DNA of 64,000 nucleotides from Melghirimyces algeriensis (GTDB lineage: Bacteria; Bacillota; Bacilli; Thermoactinomycetales; DSM-45169). The DNA lies in assembly GCF_900182565.1 (NCBI RefSeq), contig NZ_FXTI01000012.1, positions 1 to 64,000 of the forward strand, written 5' to 3'. Shown one piece after another: positions 52,576 through 62,173 of this stretch (position 1 is the first letter of the stretch; each line of letters opens with the position of its first letter). The translations under genes and the position numbers were made by a program. Below the pieces are notes generated by a model. The model did no database searches, was not told where the DNA came from, and saw only the letters and a program-made list of their open reading frames with translations.

Positions 52576-53322
52576 TCAGGATGGAATAAGGCGACGGACA
52601 AATGCTTCCGTCTCCCGTTTGATCAGCTCCTTATCATTGTCCAATGTGGCAACATGATAGGAGTTTTCCAGAGAAACGATTTTTTTGTCCTCACTCTTTA
52701 TCTGGTCATAAATGAACTGGGAATTATCCGGCGGAACCAGATGATCTTCGGTAGAGGCGAAAATCAGAGCCGGACATTGAATCGCCGACAGCTTCTCCCT
52801 GGTAAGGTTCATAAGTTGAAGCAATTCCCGAACAGATTTCAATGGAAACTTCTCATAAGCCAGCTCCTTCACTCCCTCCGCCTTAATATCTGAACCGATG
52901 GCATCCAGGAAGCGGGGCTCCTCCATTTGGGCCACTTGTTCCATTTGCTCCATCTGAATCGCTGCATTAATCAGCACCATACCCTTTGTATCCGGGAATC
53001 GATGGGCCAGATGAAGCGCCAGTGTCCCGCCCATTGATAAACCGACAACAAAAATATGTTTACATGATTCCTTCAACTTCCGGTAACCAGCCTCTGCCGA
53101 TTCCATCCAATCCGCATGGGTGGCTGTTTCCATATCTGTATAGTGAGTACCGTGACCTTTGAGCCGAGGACCACAAACAGTAAATCCGGCTTTGGCCAAA
53201 TGCTCTCCCAGCTCCCGAACACTCTGGGTTGTTCCAGTAAATCCATGTTGAACGAGAACGCCAATTTCATTTCCCGGAAAATAAAAAGGCTCTGCTCCCT
53301 TCATGACTGAATGTTGCGTCAT
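52576..53322 (-). CDS. Carboxylesterase of the Est30/monoacylglycerol lipase type
   Basis: A 248-residue alpha/beta hydrolase. Oxyanion region VLVQHGFTGTTQ, nucleophile elbow FVVGLSMGGTLALHLA, catalytic Asp in ASTEDHLVPP and His in NSYHVATLDND. GGAGGGATTCC precedes the ATG at 53322. Close to Bacillus Est30. It acts on short-chain esters in vitro; natural substrate unknown. Confidence 0.92.
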   Translation of the reverse strand: MTQHSVMKGAEPFYFPGNEIGVLVQHGFTGTTQSVRELGEHLAKAGFTVCGPRLKGHGTHYTDMETATHADWMESAEAGYRKLKESCKHIFVVGLSMGGTLALHLAHRFPDTKGMVLINAAIQMEQMEQVAQMEEPRFLDAIGSDIKAEGVKELAYEKFPLKSVRELLQLMNLTREKLSAIQCPALIFASTEDHLVPPDNSQFIYDQIKSEDKKIVSLENSYHVATLDNDKELIKRETEAFVRRLIPS

Positions 53323-53382
53323 GGAATCCCTCCTTCTGATCACTGCCTAAACTGATTCCACCATCCATACATAAAATCCTTC

Positions 53383-54780
53383 TTAAGCTCCTTTATTCTC
53401 CATTTCCTTCTTTGCTCTCTTTTCCATTAGATAAATATTCCGAATATAATCGTCCGTCTCTTCTTTTACTTCCTTGCTCATCAATAACAAGGCAATCATA
53501 TTGGGAACAACAATCATCGCCAGCAAAATATCAAGGAACTGCCAAACAAATTTCAGTCCTCCCACAGCCCCCGCGTACATGGAAAGAATATAGATGAGTC
53601 GCATCCATTTGGAAAATGTTAAACCAAAAAGATATTCCGCCTGTTTTTCACCATAATAGATCAAGACGCCCACTGTAGTCATCACAAAGACCAGCAGAAA
53701 AACAGAGACAAAGACGCCCCCCATCTCTGCTCCCATCAGTTTCCCAAAAGCCATGGGAACGGCACGTGCCAGATCTCCTCCCTGCTCCACCTGGTTCCAC
53801 GTGCCGGCAGTCAGGACGGCCAACCCACTCATCGTGCAGATCACCAACGTATCCATGGTAACACTGCACACTCCCCACAGTCCCTGACGTGATGGATGAT
53901 CCGTCTGGGCGGTTGCATGAGCAATGGAAGCCGTCCCCATCCCTGCTTCATTGGAATAGGCTCCACGAGCCATTCCCCAGCGAATGGCCAGAATCACACT
54001 TGCACCGGCAAAACCTCCAGTGGCGGAAATCGGCGTAAAGGCATGGATAAAGATTTGTCCCAGTACCATCGGGAGGCGATCCAGATGCATCAGGATCACG
54101 CCCGCCGCACCCAATAAATAAATCAGAACCATGGTCGGAACGATTTTTTCTGCCACTTTCCCGATCCGTTTGACTCCTCCAAATACGACAACCGCCGTTA
54201 GAATCGTCACAATCAAACCTGTTACCTCTACAGGCCATCCAAAGGCACTTTTCACCGTAGAAGAAATGGAATTGGACTGAACCATGGAACTGGGGATTAC
54301 CTCCAGCATCAATCCAAAGGCGAATAAAACCGCCAACCATCGCCAGCCCAGCCCCTTACGGATGTAATACATGGGACCGCCGACAAACTCTCCCTCTTTA
54401 TTTTTCTCCCGATATTTCACTCCAAGGACAATTTCACTGTATTTACTGGCCATACCGAGCAGAGCCACCATCCACATCCAGAACATCGCTCCGGGCCCGC
54501 CGATTGCAATCGCCACACCCACCCCGACAATATTGGTTGCCCCTGCCGTCGATGCCAAGGCGGAAGTAAAAGCCTGAAACGGGGTTAGCGTTCCATCCAG
54601 GTGATCTGTTTTTTTGAAAATCCTTCCTACTGTCTGAGACATGGCATGAACGAAAAAACGAAATTGGAAAAATTTCAAACGTAGGGTGAGAAAAATCCCG
54701 CCTCCCAGCAGGAGAATGATCATCGGTGCCCCCCAGATCCATTTCGAGAGGACCTCCACCCAATGATTGACAACATCCAC
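53383..54780 (-). CDS. Sodium:alanine/glycine symporter (AGCS family)
   Basis: A 465-residue protein with about eleven helices. Family signatures are FTSALASTAGATNIVGVGVA, GGPMYYIRKGLGWRWLAVLF and ARGAYSNEAGMGTASIAHAT. It imports alanine or glycine with sodium. It may feed the alanine dehydrogenase at 16 kb, but that is only a metabolic link. Confidence 0.95.
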   Translation of the reverse strand: MDVVNHWVEVLSKWIWGAPMIILLLGGGIFLTLRLKFFQFRFFVHAMSQTVGRIFKKTDHLDGTLTPFQAFTSALASTAGATNIVGVGVAIAIGGPGAMFWMWMVALLGMASKYSEIVLGVKYREKNKEGEFVGGPMYYIRKGLGWRWLAVLFAFGLMLEVIPSSMVQSNSISSTVKSAFGWPVEVTGLIVTILTAVVVFGGVKRIGKVAEKIVPTMVLIYLLGAAGVILMHLDRLPMVLGQIFIHAFTPISATGGFAGASVILAIRWGMARGAYSNEAGMGTASIAHATAQTDHPSRQGLWGVCSVTMDTLVICTMSGLAVLTAGTWNQVEQGGDLARAVPMAFGKLMGAEMGGVFVSVFLLVFVMTTVGVLIYYGEKQAEYLFGLTFSKWMRLIYILSMYAGAVGGLKFVWQFLDILLAMIVVPNMIALLLMSKEVKEETDDYIRNIYLMEKRAKKEMENKGA

Positions 54781-54909
54781 GAGCCTCGCTCCTTTTATAG
54801 GGAATACATCATCATTTTATGGTAGTATGCAGATTTTTATTTGTCAAATTTATCTATAAAATCAGATAAATAAAGAAACCTCTGAAGAATATTTTCCTCA
54901 GAGGTAATA

Positions 54910-55228
54910 TTGACCGCTCCCCATGCGTAAACGCAGGGGATTCCTGCGAACACCAGTCCAACGACCCGTTATCTTTGCAGGCTCTACCCGTGGGCCCCAC
55001 GGTGTAAACAGAGAATGCTCTGCTATGCTCTACTTTCGTTTGTTTTTCGCAACTTCGGAGAGCCGGGTGGTTGAAGATTTTACACGACAGACCGATTTCC
55101 TGTAGCAACCCGATATCGAGCGAATGTGGTTCTACCAAAAAATGGGGTAATATGCACCCCTCCCTCATCTGACGCTCGTGATCATCCCCATATCTAAAGC
55201 CAGAGGTTTTCTCGCTCTCAAAGATATA
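54910..55228 (-). mobile_element. IS605-derived minimal element, copy 4
   Basis: About 320 bp with a right-end hairpin (54919-54939, CCCCATGCG/CGCAGGGG) like copy 2 and a left end (55140-55228) like copies 1 and 2. No transposase remains; the middle has short frames only. The left boundary is at minus-strand GTTAT then ATCTTTGAGAGCGAG and falls inside the last codons of the M32 gene. A non-autonomous derivative that could be moved by a related TnpA. Confidence 0.7.
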
Positions 55229-56720
55229 ACTCGCCAAATTTACGCTTGAGATATCGAACATAGGGATCAATGGAGAGAGAAGAACCTGTCGCCCGTTTGG
55301 TCAACTCCTCGGTTGTAAATTTGGAGCCATGACGGTAAATATTTTCTGTCAACCATCCTCTTAATGCAGTAAACTCTCCTTGCCGGATCTGGTCAGGAAT
55401 CTCCGGATGAGTGTTTAACGCTGCATCATAATATTGCGCACTCAAAATATTTCCGATGGTATACCCTTGAAACACACCGCCAATCGTATCGGCGTGCCAG
55501 TGGACATCCTGTAGGACTCCATCCCGGTCATCGGGTGGTGTGACCCCCAAATCGGATGTATATCGCTCTCGCCATGCTTCCGGTAAATCCTTGACGGCCA
55601 GTTTTCCTTCCAAAAGCGCCAGCTCCAGATCAAACCGAATCATCACATGCAGATTATAGGTTAATTCGTCGGCATCGGTACGGATCAGAGAAGGCTGAAC
55701 CTTATTGATCGCCCGATGGAAGGTATCCAGCGATACATCCTTCAACTGTTCCGGGAACCTTCTCTGCAACTTTGGATAAAAATGCTCCCAAAACGGACGA
55801 CTGCGTCCTACAATGTTTTCCCACAGACGGGACTGGCTTTCATGTACCCCGGAAGAGGTTCCCCCTGCCAGTGGTGTACCTTCATACTCCATGCGAATTC
55901 CTTGTTCGTACATGGCATGACCTGCTTCATGAATGGAACTGAACAATGCTTCACTCAAATCATTTTCCTTGAAGCGGGTGGTAATGCGGACATCTCCAAG
56001 GGAAAACTTCGTCATAAAAGGATGATGGGTTTTATCTTGCCGTCCCCGGTTAAAATCATAACCCAGCGCTTCCATCACTTGGACTCCAAATGACCATTGA
56101 TCCTTTTCCGGGTAGTGCTGTTTCAGTACAGAATCATCCACTGGCGGTTGTTCTGTCACAGCTTGAACCAAAGGAACCAGCTCTTTGCGAAGATCCGCAA
56201 ACAATTTTCTTAAGGTGGAAGCTTTCATGCCTTCATCGGAGTAATCAATCAAGGGGTCCGCTATATGTTCATAACCCGGAAAGTAATCCGCCAACTTCCG
56301 ACTGTACTCCAAGGTCTTTTCCAGATAAGGCTGAACCATGGAGAAATCGTTTGCCGGTCGCGCTTCTGTCCATACATGATACGTTTTTGCTTTATGTGTG
56401 GAAAATTCAGCCATAAAGGAGGCAGGTACACGGGAAGCCTTTTCAAACTTGCGGCGTGCCACCCGAATCAGACTGGCATCATCCGACGTATCAGGCAGAC
56501 TTTCTTCATAGGGAACCAATGCATCCAACAACCGACCCATCTTGGGATCCACCATTTTCTCATGGGCCAGTTTCTCCAACATCGCCAACTGACGTCCCCG
56601 TGCCGAAACGCCTCCCTTTGGCATATATGTAGATTGATCCCAATGCAGGAGTGCCGCCACATGTTCCAAATCATATACTTCCGATAACAGCGCTTTCAAT
56701 TCGTTCAATTTCTCTTCCAT
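55218..56720 (-). CDS. Metallocarboxypeptidase, M32 family
   Basis: A 500-residue cytosolic peptidase. The HEXXH motif is HEAGHAMYEQG at about residue 263, with the third ligand in GVHESQSRLWENI. The other family motifs (HPFMTKFSLGDVRITTRF, RTDADELTYNLH) are present. It removes C-terminal residues from peptides. The last codons and TGA stop read into the IS605 left end (GEL-Y-L-stop), so its native C-terminus was slightly altered by insertion. Confidence 0.94.
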   Translation of the reverse strand: MEEKLNELKALLSEVYDLEHVAALLHWDQSTYMPKGGVSARGRQLAMLEKLAHEKMVDPKMGRLLDALVPYEESLPDTSDDASLIRVARRKFEKASRVPASFMAEFSTHKAKTYHVWTEARPANDFSMVQPYLEKTLEYSRKLADYFPGYEHIADPLIDYSDEGMKASTLRKLFADLRKELVPLVQAVTEQPPVDDSVLKQHYPEKDQWSFGVQVMEALGYDFNRGRQDKTHHPFMTKFSLGDVRITTRFKENDLSEALFSSIHEAGHAMYEQGIRMEYEGTPLAGGTSSGVHESQSRLWENIVGRSRPFWEHFYPKLQRRFPEQLKDVSLDTFHRAINKVQPSLIRTDADELTYNLHVMIRFDLELALLEGKLAVKDLPEAWRERYTSDLGVTPPDDRDGVLQDVHWHADTIGGVFQGYTIGNILSAQYYDAALNTHPEIPDQIRQGEFTALRGWLTENIYRHGSKFTTEELTKRATGSSLSIDPYVRYLKRKFGELYL

Positions 56721-56833
56721 TTGAAACCCCCTCCAAAAGTTCTAAAGGTTTCCCTCTGATTTCATCTTACGCTTCATAAAGAGGAATCACAATTATTTCT
56801 ACGATTTCCGATTCTTCAGATAAAAAGTAAGAT

Positions 56834-56852
56834 GGAACGGTTGTACCGTTCC
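56834..56852. repeat. Hairpin and direct repeat flanking copy C, left
   Basis: GGAACGG TTGTA CCGTTCC. The last 15 bases recur at 56998-57012. It is the target-like duplication bounding the repeat. Confidence 0.7.
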
Positions 56853-56997
56853 GAGGTTCATGAGGACAATTTCCGTCTCCGCTTCTTTTCTCCAGCAAAG
56901 AATAATTCCGCTTCCCCCTCCGCTGGATCGTCGGAAAAGGATGCTCCACCGGAAATCCCCCTCTTTTCTAATATTCCCTTTGTCAGCAGTCCTGGAT
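56853..56997 (+). repeat. Interspersed MITE-like repeat, copy C (short form)
   Basis: 145 bp matching copies A and B at both ends (GAGGTTCATGA, TTTCCGTCTCCGC, CCAGCAAAGAA, then GTCGGAAAAGGATGCTCCAC and CTTTGTCAGCAGTC). It lacks the central long hairpin. A 15 bp direct repeat bounds it (56838-56852, 56998-57012). Confidence 0.75.
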
Positions 56998-57030
56998 CGG
57001 TTGTACCGTTCCTTTTTCCATGGCGTAAAC

Positions 57031-59088
57031 TCAGACCTGTTCCATCAATTCCTGTAGCGTCGTTGCCGGTGTCTTACAGGCGTAATTTTCACAAACATAG
57101 GCGGTCGCCCGTCCATCTGCCGGCTGCTGTTCAGCCACGAAGGGAACCAGCTGCGTCAACTCTTCCCCTTCTCCTTCGGGATTGAACAGCAACACGGCTT
57201 CAGGCATAAATTTTTTCTGTACATAACGAAGCATCCCTTCCGTCTCCCGTTCCCCCGACGGACCAGCAATCACAATCTCTTTCGGCTTTCCCTGAAAAAA
57301 CTGCACCGCCGTCAGAAAGAAACTGAAAGCCATCGGTGCACGGCTGACCGATCCGGCAAATGCCTGGATCTGCCGATCCGCTTCGTCCCGCAGTTCCGGG
57401 TCCCCTGTGATTCGGGCCAAACGGGCCAGATTAAGGGAGGCGACAGAGTTTCCGGATGGAGTGGCGCCATCATAAATCTCCTTGGTCCGAGTCAGAAGTG
57501 CCTCTCCATCTTTCCCTGTAAAATACAACCCGCCTTCTTCTTGATCAGCGAAAAGATCCAGCATGTCATGGGTAAGCTCCAGAGCTGACCGCAGATATGT
57601 AGGACGGAAGGTGGCTTCATACAGTTCAATCAATCCCCAAACGAGAAAGGCATAATCATCTACATATCCCAAGATCCCTGCTTCTCCATCCCGATAGCGG
57701 GCCAGTAATCGCCCCTTCTCGTTTCGAAGCTTGGTCAGGATAAACTCAGCAGCCTTTTCCGCCGCCTGGGCATACTTCTCTTCTCCCAAAACGCGTGCCC
57801 CTTTGCCCAGAGCGGCAATCATCAAACCATTCCAGGACGTGAGGATCTTATCATCCTTATGGGGATGAACACGCCCTTCCCGCGCTTGAAACAGCTTCTG
57901 TCTGGATTCCTCCAACCGCTTTTGAAGCTCTGTTTCCGACAATTCCTTTCGGGAAGCGAATCCCTCCAACGATTGGTCGATCCGATTGGGAATGCTCTTT
58001 TTCTTCTCAAAGTTACCATGCGGTGTAATATCATAATACTCACAGAAAAGGGTTCCCTCTTCTTCTCCAAGAACGTCTTTCACTTCTTCCGGCGTCCAGA
58101 CATAAAACTTTCCTTCCTCCCCCTCGGAATCGGCATCCTCAGCAGAGTAAAATCCCCCCTCCGATGAAGTCATATCCCGAAGGACATAGGTGAAAATCTC
58201 CCTGGCCGTAATCGCATAGCTCTCATCATTTGTCGCCTGATACGCCTCCAGATAGGCAACCGCAAGCATCGCATTGTCATACAGCATTTTTTCAAAATGG
58301 GGAACCAACCATTGCTTATCTACCGAATACCGCGCAAAGCCGTATCCGATATGGTCATAGATTCCACCCCGTCGCATGGCATCCAATGTATGCTCCACCA
58401 TGGACAGAGCAAACGGCTCATCCTGTTCCTTCCAGTATCGGAGGAGAAACAGAAAATCATGGGGCCGCGGAAACTTGGGTGCCTGACCGAACCCGCCGTA
58501 TTGGGGGTCATAGGAGGACTTGAACTGGCGATATGCCTCCATCTGTTCCTCCTGGGCAATCTCGCCGGACTCCGTGACCTTCAACTGGGTTTGCACCGCG
58601 CGGGTAATCTTCTTCCCAACATCCAATACCTTTTCCCGCTCATCCTTCCAGGTTTGCGCCACCTGCTCCAAAATATCCATTAAACCCGGCCGTCCCTGAA
58701 CCGCTTTTTTGGGATAATAGGTTCCCGCAAAGAAGGGCTCTTTTTCAGGCGTCATTATCACTGTCAATGGCCACCCACCATGCCCCGTCAACGCCTGACA
58801 GACCGTCATATAAATATGATCCACATCCGGGCGCTCTTCCCGGTCCACTTTAATGGAGACAAATTCACGGTTTAATAAATGAGCCACCTCATCATCCTCA
58901 AACGATTCCCGTTCCATCACATGACACCAATGGCACGTGGAATACCCGATACTGAGAAAAATCGGTTTATCCTCCTGTTTCGCCTTCTCAAACGCCGCCT
59001 CATCCCACGGATACCAATCCACCGGGTTATGGGCATGTTGAAGCAAATACGGCGACTTTTCCTGAATCAGTCGATTCGGCTCACTCAT
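57031..59088 (-). CDS. YyaL-like thioredoxin-domain protein
   Basis: A 685-residue protein of the DUF255/spermatogenesis-associated 20 family. Residues 1-160 form a thioredoxin-like domain (NPVDWYPW, STCHWCHVMERESFED). The rest is a six-hairpin glycosidase-like domain (GGFGQAPKFPRPHDFLFL, SWNGLMIAALGKGARV, GATPSGNSVASLNLARL). The ATG at 59088 has CAGGAGG upstream. B. subtilis YyaL is the nearest known relative in Bacilli; its role is unclear. Confidence 0.93.
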   Translation of the reverse strand: MSEPNRLIQEKSPYLLQHAHNPVDWYPWDEAAFEKAKQEDKPIFLSIGYSTCHWCHVMERESFEDDEVAHLLNREFVSIKVDREERPDVDHIYMTVCQALTGHGGWPLTVIMTPEKEPFFAGTYYPKKAVQGRPGLMDILEQVAQTWKDEREKVLDVGKKITRAVQTQLKVTESGEIAQEEQMEAYRQFKSSYDPQYGGFGQAPKFPRPHDFLFLLRYWKEQDEPFALSMVEHTLDAMRRGGIYDHIGYGFARYSVDKQWLVPHFEKMLYDNAMLAVAYLEAYQATNDESYAITAREIFTYVLRDMTSSEGGFYSAEDADSEGEEGKFYVWTPEEVKDVLGEEEGTLFCEYYDITPHGNFEKKKSIPNRIDQSLEGFASRKELSETELQKRLEESRQKLFQAREGRVHPHKDDKILTSWNGLMIAALGKGARVLGEEKYAQAAEKAAEFILTKLRNEKGRLLARYRDGEAGILGYVDDYAFLVWGLIELYEATFRPTYLRSALELTHDMLDLFADQEEGGLYFTGKDGEALLTRTKEIYDGATPSGNSVASLNLARLARITGDPELRDEADRQIQAFAGSVSRAPMAFSFFLTAVQFFQGKPKEIVIAGPSGERETEGMLRYVQKKFMPEAVLLFNPEGEGEELTQLVPFVAEQQPADGRATAYVCENYACKTPATTLQELMEQV

Positions 59089-59342
59089 GCGACCACCTCC
59101 TGACCTGTTCTATTGGTACATCTTAACATGTAGCCTATCCAAAAAACGACCTTCTCTTTCTTTTCCTTCGTAACGATTTCCCCTCCAAATCAATGAACAT
59201 TCCTTCAACACTGCTATAATTATCAATAACACTCAAAGGTGGTGGACGATGCTACACTGTACACCATGATGCACATCCTCGGATCCAACCTCTCATTTTA
59301 GTTTTGAGAGTGCACTCCGATATTACTTGGGAGAGGCGCGCT
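59089..59342. other. Gap upstream of the frameshifted membrane protein
   Basis: About 250 bases with no gene. TATAAT at about 59216 may be a plus-strand -10. Confidence 0.4.
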
Positions 59343-59735
59343 ATGAAAAATAAACTTTTTTCCTTTTTCATTACCTGGGCATTGTTTATGCTTTTTTACA
59401 TAGGTGTTTCAATATGGGCTTTTCTAGCAGGCTCCACTGAGTGGATCGATCTCATTGGAATCCCCCTGATTGTTGGAGTATATAGCGGAACCGTTCTTGC
59501 TTTGGTTGGGATTCCGACGTCAATATTCAAGCTGGATCACCAAATACCTTCCCTTTCGACCGATTTGGGCTCTTTTCATTCATTCGGGGGTAGGGTTTGG
59601 TGGTTATTTTCTTCTATCTGGTGGTGATTCCGCCAGTTATGGTTTGATTTTAGGAACACTCTTTTGGATTGCAGACGAGTATCTCAAGTATAGAGATGAG
59701 GGTAAAAAAAGCGCGTTCCCATTCCTGAAAATGAA
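59343..59735 (+). pseudogene. Small membrane protein with frameshift
   Basis: The ATG at 59343 with GGGAGAGG upstream opens a frame with two clear helices (FFITWALFMLFYIGVSIWAF, IGIPLIVGVYSGTVLALVGI). Around 59540-59570 the hydrophobic pattern moves to another frame (PIWALFIHSGVGFGGYFLL, SYGLILGTLFWIADEYLKY). The +1 frame lacks a start of its own and its read-through past 59740 covers a terminator. A one-base indel or a sequencing error is likely. Family unknown; four-helix protein. Confidence 0.65.
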
Positions 59736-59739
59736 CAAC

Positions 59740-59774
59740 AAAAGGACATCCCATTCGTCGAATGTCCCTTTTGG
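59740..59774. terminator. Bidirectional terminator upstream of the cobO stop
   Basis: AAAAGGGACATTCGA on the minus strand pairs with the matching CGAATGTCC half and is flanked by T-runs on both sides. Confidence 0.8.
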
Positions 59775-59784
59775 ATTGAACGAT

Positions 59785-60333
59785 TTAGAACTCAATCCCT
59801 TTTACCGCCGGGATTCCCTCGTCATAATAATGTTTCACCGGGTTCATTTCGGTAATCAGGTCGGCGTGCTCCATGATTTCCGGTCTGGCGGAACGTCCGG
59901 TGAACACCAGGTGCATGGAAGGTGGGCGGTTTTGAATCAAATGAATCACTTCTTTTAAAGGAAGCACATCATCTATGGGAAATTTGTCAATCGCAAGCGC
60001 ATTATTTATTTCATCCAGAATCACTACATCATAGTTCCCTGAAGAAACGTTTTCCTTTGTAAACGCCCATGCCTTTTCTAATGCATCCCGATGTTCGGTC
60101 GGGGTTTTGGTCCAGGTAAAACCCATTCCCTTTTGATGCATTTCGATCCCGATCCGATCAAACATGATTTTCTCGCCATATGTTCGCTGGGGTGATTTGA
60201 TAAATTGGATGATTAATACCTTTTTCCCTCTTCCGGCGGCCCGCAACGCCAGACCCATTGCAGCCGTCGTTTTTCCCTTTCCGTCACCGGTATATACCAG
60301 GAAAAGACCGCGGTCTTTTTCAGCACGATTCAT
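59785..60333 (-). CDS. cobO: Cob(I)yrinic acid a,c-diamide adenosyltransferase
   Basis: A 182-residue P-loop enzyme (CobO/BtuR/CobA type). The P-loop is VYTGDGKGKTTAAMGLALRA; DVVILDEINNALAI is the Walker B region and LVFTGRSARPEIMEHADLIT the family C-terminal motif. It adenosylates cob(I)alamins. ATG at 60333 behind GGAGAGGG is preferred. Coupled to the BtuF-like gene. Confidence 0.94.
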   Translation of the reverse strand: MNRAEKDRGLFLVYTGDGKGKTTAAMGLALRAAGRGKKVLIIQFIKSPQRTYGEKIMFDRIGIEMHQKGMGFTWTKTPTEHRDALEKAWAFTKENVSSGNYDVVILDEINNALAIDKFPIDDVLPLKEVIHLIQNRPPSMHLVFTGRSARPEIMEHADLITEMNPVKHYYDEGIPAVKGIEF

Positions 60334-60350
60334 AAAACTCCCTCTCCTTC

Positions 60351-61343
60351 TCATTTTTCTTTAAACTTTTCCGGATAAAAATGTTTGGCCAGAGTCTCCA
60401 ATGTGTCGGGTGCCCGTATTCCCGGTGCACCGGCGGAGAGCGGCAAGACAACGAAACGTTCATTTTTGATCGCATCCACATCCGCCAAAGCTGGATGATT
60501 TAACAGAATGTTTCTTTTTTGAGAAACCGTAACGTCACCATAATCCATGATGACAATCATTTCCGGATTCCGATCCACAACCGCTTCCCAATTCACTTCC
60601 GTCCAATTTTTCTCGATGTCCGAAAAAATGTTTTCACCGCCGGCCAATGTAATCAAATGGGACAGAAAATTTCCACCCGCGGTAAAGGGAGCCGTTTCTC
60701 CGCTGTCATAAACAAAAACACGAATCGGCTGATCCACTTCGCCCACTTTTGATTGGGTTTGTTTCATTTCTTTTTTCATGGAATGAATGAGGTCATCTGC
60801 TTTGGACTCAACACGGAAAATGCGTCCAATGTTGGATATGCCCTGAAACACGTCTTCCACAGTGGGGTTGGTTACATTGGATGCCTGATGCAGATAGGCA
60901 TGGATTCCGAACGATTTCAACTCTTTCATGGTTCCCACATGATCCTCGCGAAACGCACTTTTCCACCCGGCATAAGCAAAATCCGGTTCTACGCTTAAAA
61001 ATACTTCCTGACTTGGGTACTGATCGGACAGAACAGGAACTTGCTTATACCCTTCCTGTAATTCCGGAAGAACCTGATCATCAAGATAGGCCGTCCCAAC
61101 CATGGAATCTTCCAATCCCAGTGCCAACATCATTTCCGTTGTATGTTGGTTTAAAGCAACAGCCCGCTCCGGAGCTTTTTCAAACGCAAGGGAACGACCG
61201 AGATTTTTCACCTTCACCACTCGATTTTTTGAAACTTCACCTTCCGCTTTTTCTGCACCATTGCTGCATGACAGCAATACGGCTGCAACAAAAAAGACTG
61301 CTGACCATGCGCATCCATTCAAAAAGATTCGTTTTGCACCCAT
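60351..61343 (-). CDS. BtuF-like ABC substrate-binding lipoprotein
   Basis: A 330-residue class III binding protein. The N-terminus has a signal with lipobox LLSC, then the fold marked by RAVALNQHTTEMMLALGL and DFAYAGWKSAF. It overlaps cobO by 4 bases. Corrinoid binding is inferred from context (cobO, cobA); the family also includes siderophore and haem binders. Confidence 0.82.
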   Translation of the reverse strand: MGAKRIFLNGCAWSAVFFVAAVLLSCSNGAEKAEGEVSKNRVVKVKNLGRSLAFEKAPERAVALNQHTTEMMLALGLEDSMVGTAYLDDQVLPELQEGYKQVPVLSDQYPSQEVFLSVEPDFAYAGWKSAFREDHVGTMKELKSFGIHAYLHQASNVTNPTVEDVFQGISNIGRIFRVESKADDLIHSMKKEMKQTQSKVGEVDQPIRVFVYDSGETAPFTAGGNFLSHLITLAGGENIFSDIEKNWTEVNWEAVVDRNPEMIVIMDYGDVTVSQKRNILLNHPALADVDAIKNERFVVLPLSAGAPGIRAPDTLETLAKHFYPEKFKEK

Positions 61344-61368
61344 TCTTTCTCCTCCCGAAATTTCCCCT

Positions 61369-62172
61369 TTATTTGCTGATGGGCCGCTTTTGTTTTTCCG
61401 GCAATACCCGATCGGACAGGTAGGTGATATGCACTTTTTCCGTCAATGGATGAATAAATATATCGGTGGATACATGAAACACGTCCCTTAAAAGGTCTTC
61501 TGTCAAAATGTCTTCCGGTTTCCCTGAGGCCACAATCTTGCCTGAATCGATCACATAAAGGCGATCACAATAATAGGCCGCCAGGTTCAGATCATGTAAT
61601 GCAGCCAAAACCGTTACATTCAATGTTTTCACCAAATCCATCAATTGGATTTGATGATGTACATCAAGGTGATTGGTCGGTTCATCCAAAACGAGGATCT
61701 TTGTTTGTTGTGCAAGGGCCCTGGCAATCATGACCCGCTGCTTTTCTCCACCGGAAAGTGACATAAAACTTCGGTCCCGAAATTCCAGCATGCCAACCTG
61801 GGATAAGGCTCTCTCCATCATTTCCATATCTTCCGCCGTATCGGATTCCAAGAAATGCTTCTGCGGAAAGCGCCCCATCAACACCATTTCTTTCACTGTA
61901 AAATCAAAAACGACTGGGGATTCCTGGCTGACAACCGCCATCTTACGCGCTGTTTTCTTGGCGGATAACCGATAGACCTCCTGATGATCCAGTGTAATCA
62001 AACCTGCGTCAGGTTTAAGAATACGGTAAACACTTTTTAGCAATGTGGACTTGCCGCTTCCATTCGGTCCGATCAATCCGACAAATTCAGAAGGATTGAC
62101 ATGCAAATCAATATCCTGAATAATCGTTTTGTTTTCGATGCTGGAAGAAACGTTTTGCGCCTTTAATATCAT
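61369..62172 (-). CDS. BtuD-like ABC ATPase
   Basis: A 267-residue ATPase of the FepC/BtuD type with GPNGSGKSTLLKSVYRIL, LSGGEKQRVMIARALAQQ and ILVLDEPTNHLD. It energises the BtuC-like permease; one- or two-base gap to that gene. Confidence 0.9.
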   Translation of the reverse strand: MILKAQNVSSSIENKTIIQDIDLHVNPSEFVGLIGPNGSGKSTLLKSVYRILKPDAGLITLDHQEVYRLSAKKTARKMAVVSQESPVVFDFTVKEMVLMGRFPQKHFLESDTAEDMEMMERALSQVGMLEFRDRSFMSLSGGEKQRVMIARALAQQTKILVLDEPTNHLDVHHQIQLMDLVKTLNVTVLAALHDLNLAAYYCDRLYVIDSGKIVASGKPEDILTEDLLRDVFHVSTDIFIHPLTEKVHITYLSDRVLPEKQKRPISK

Positions 62173-62173
62173 T

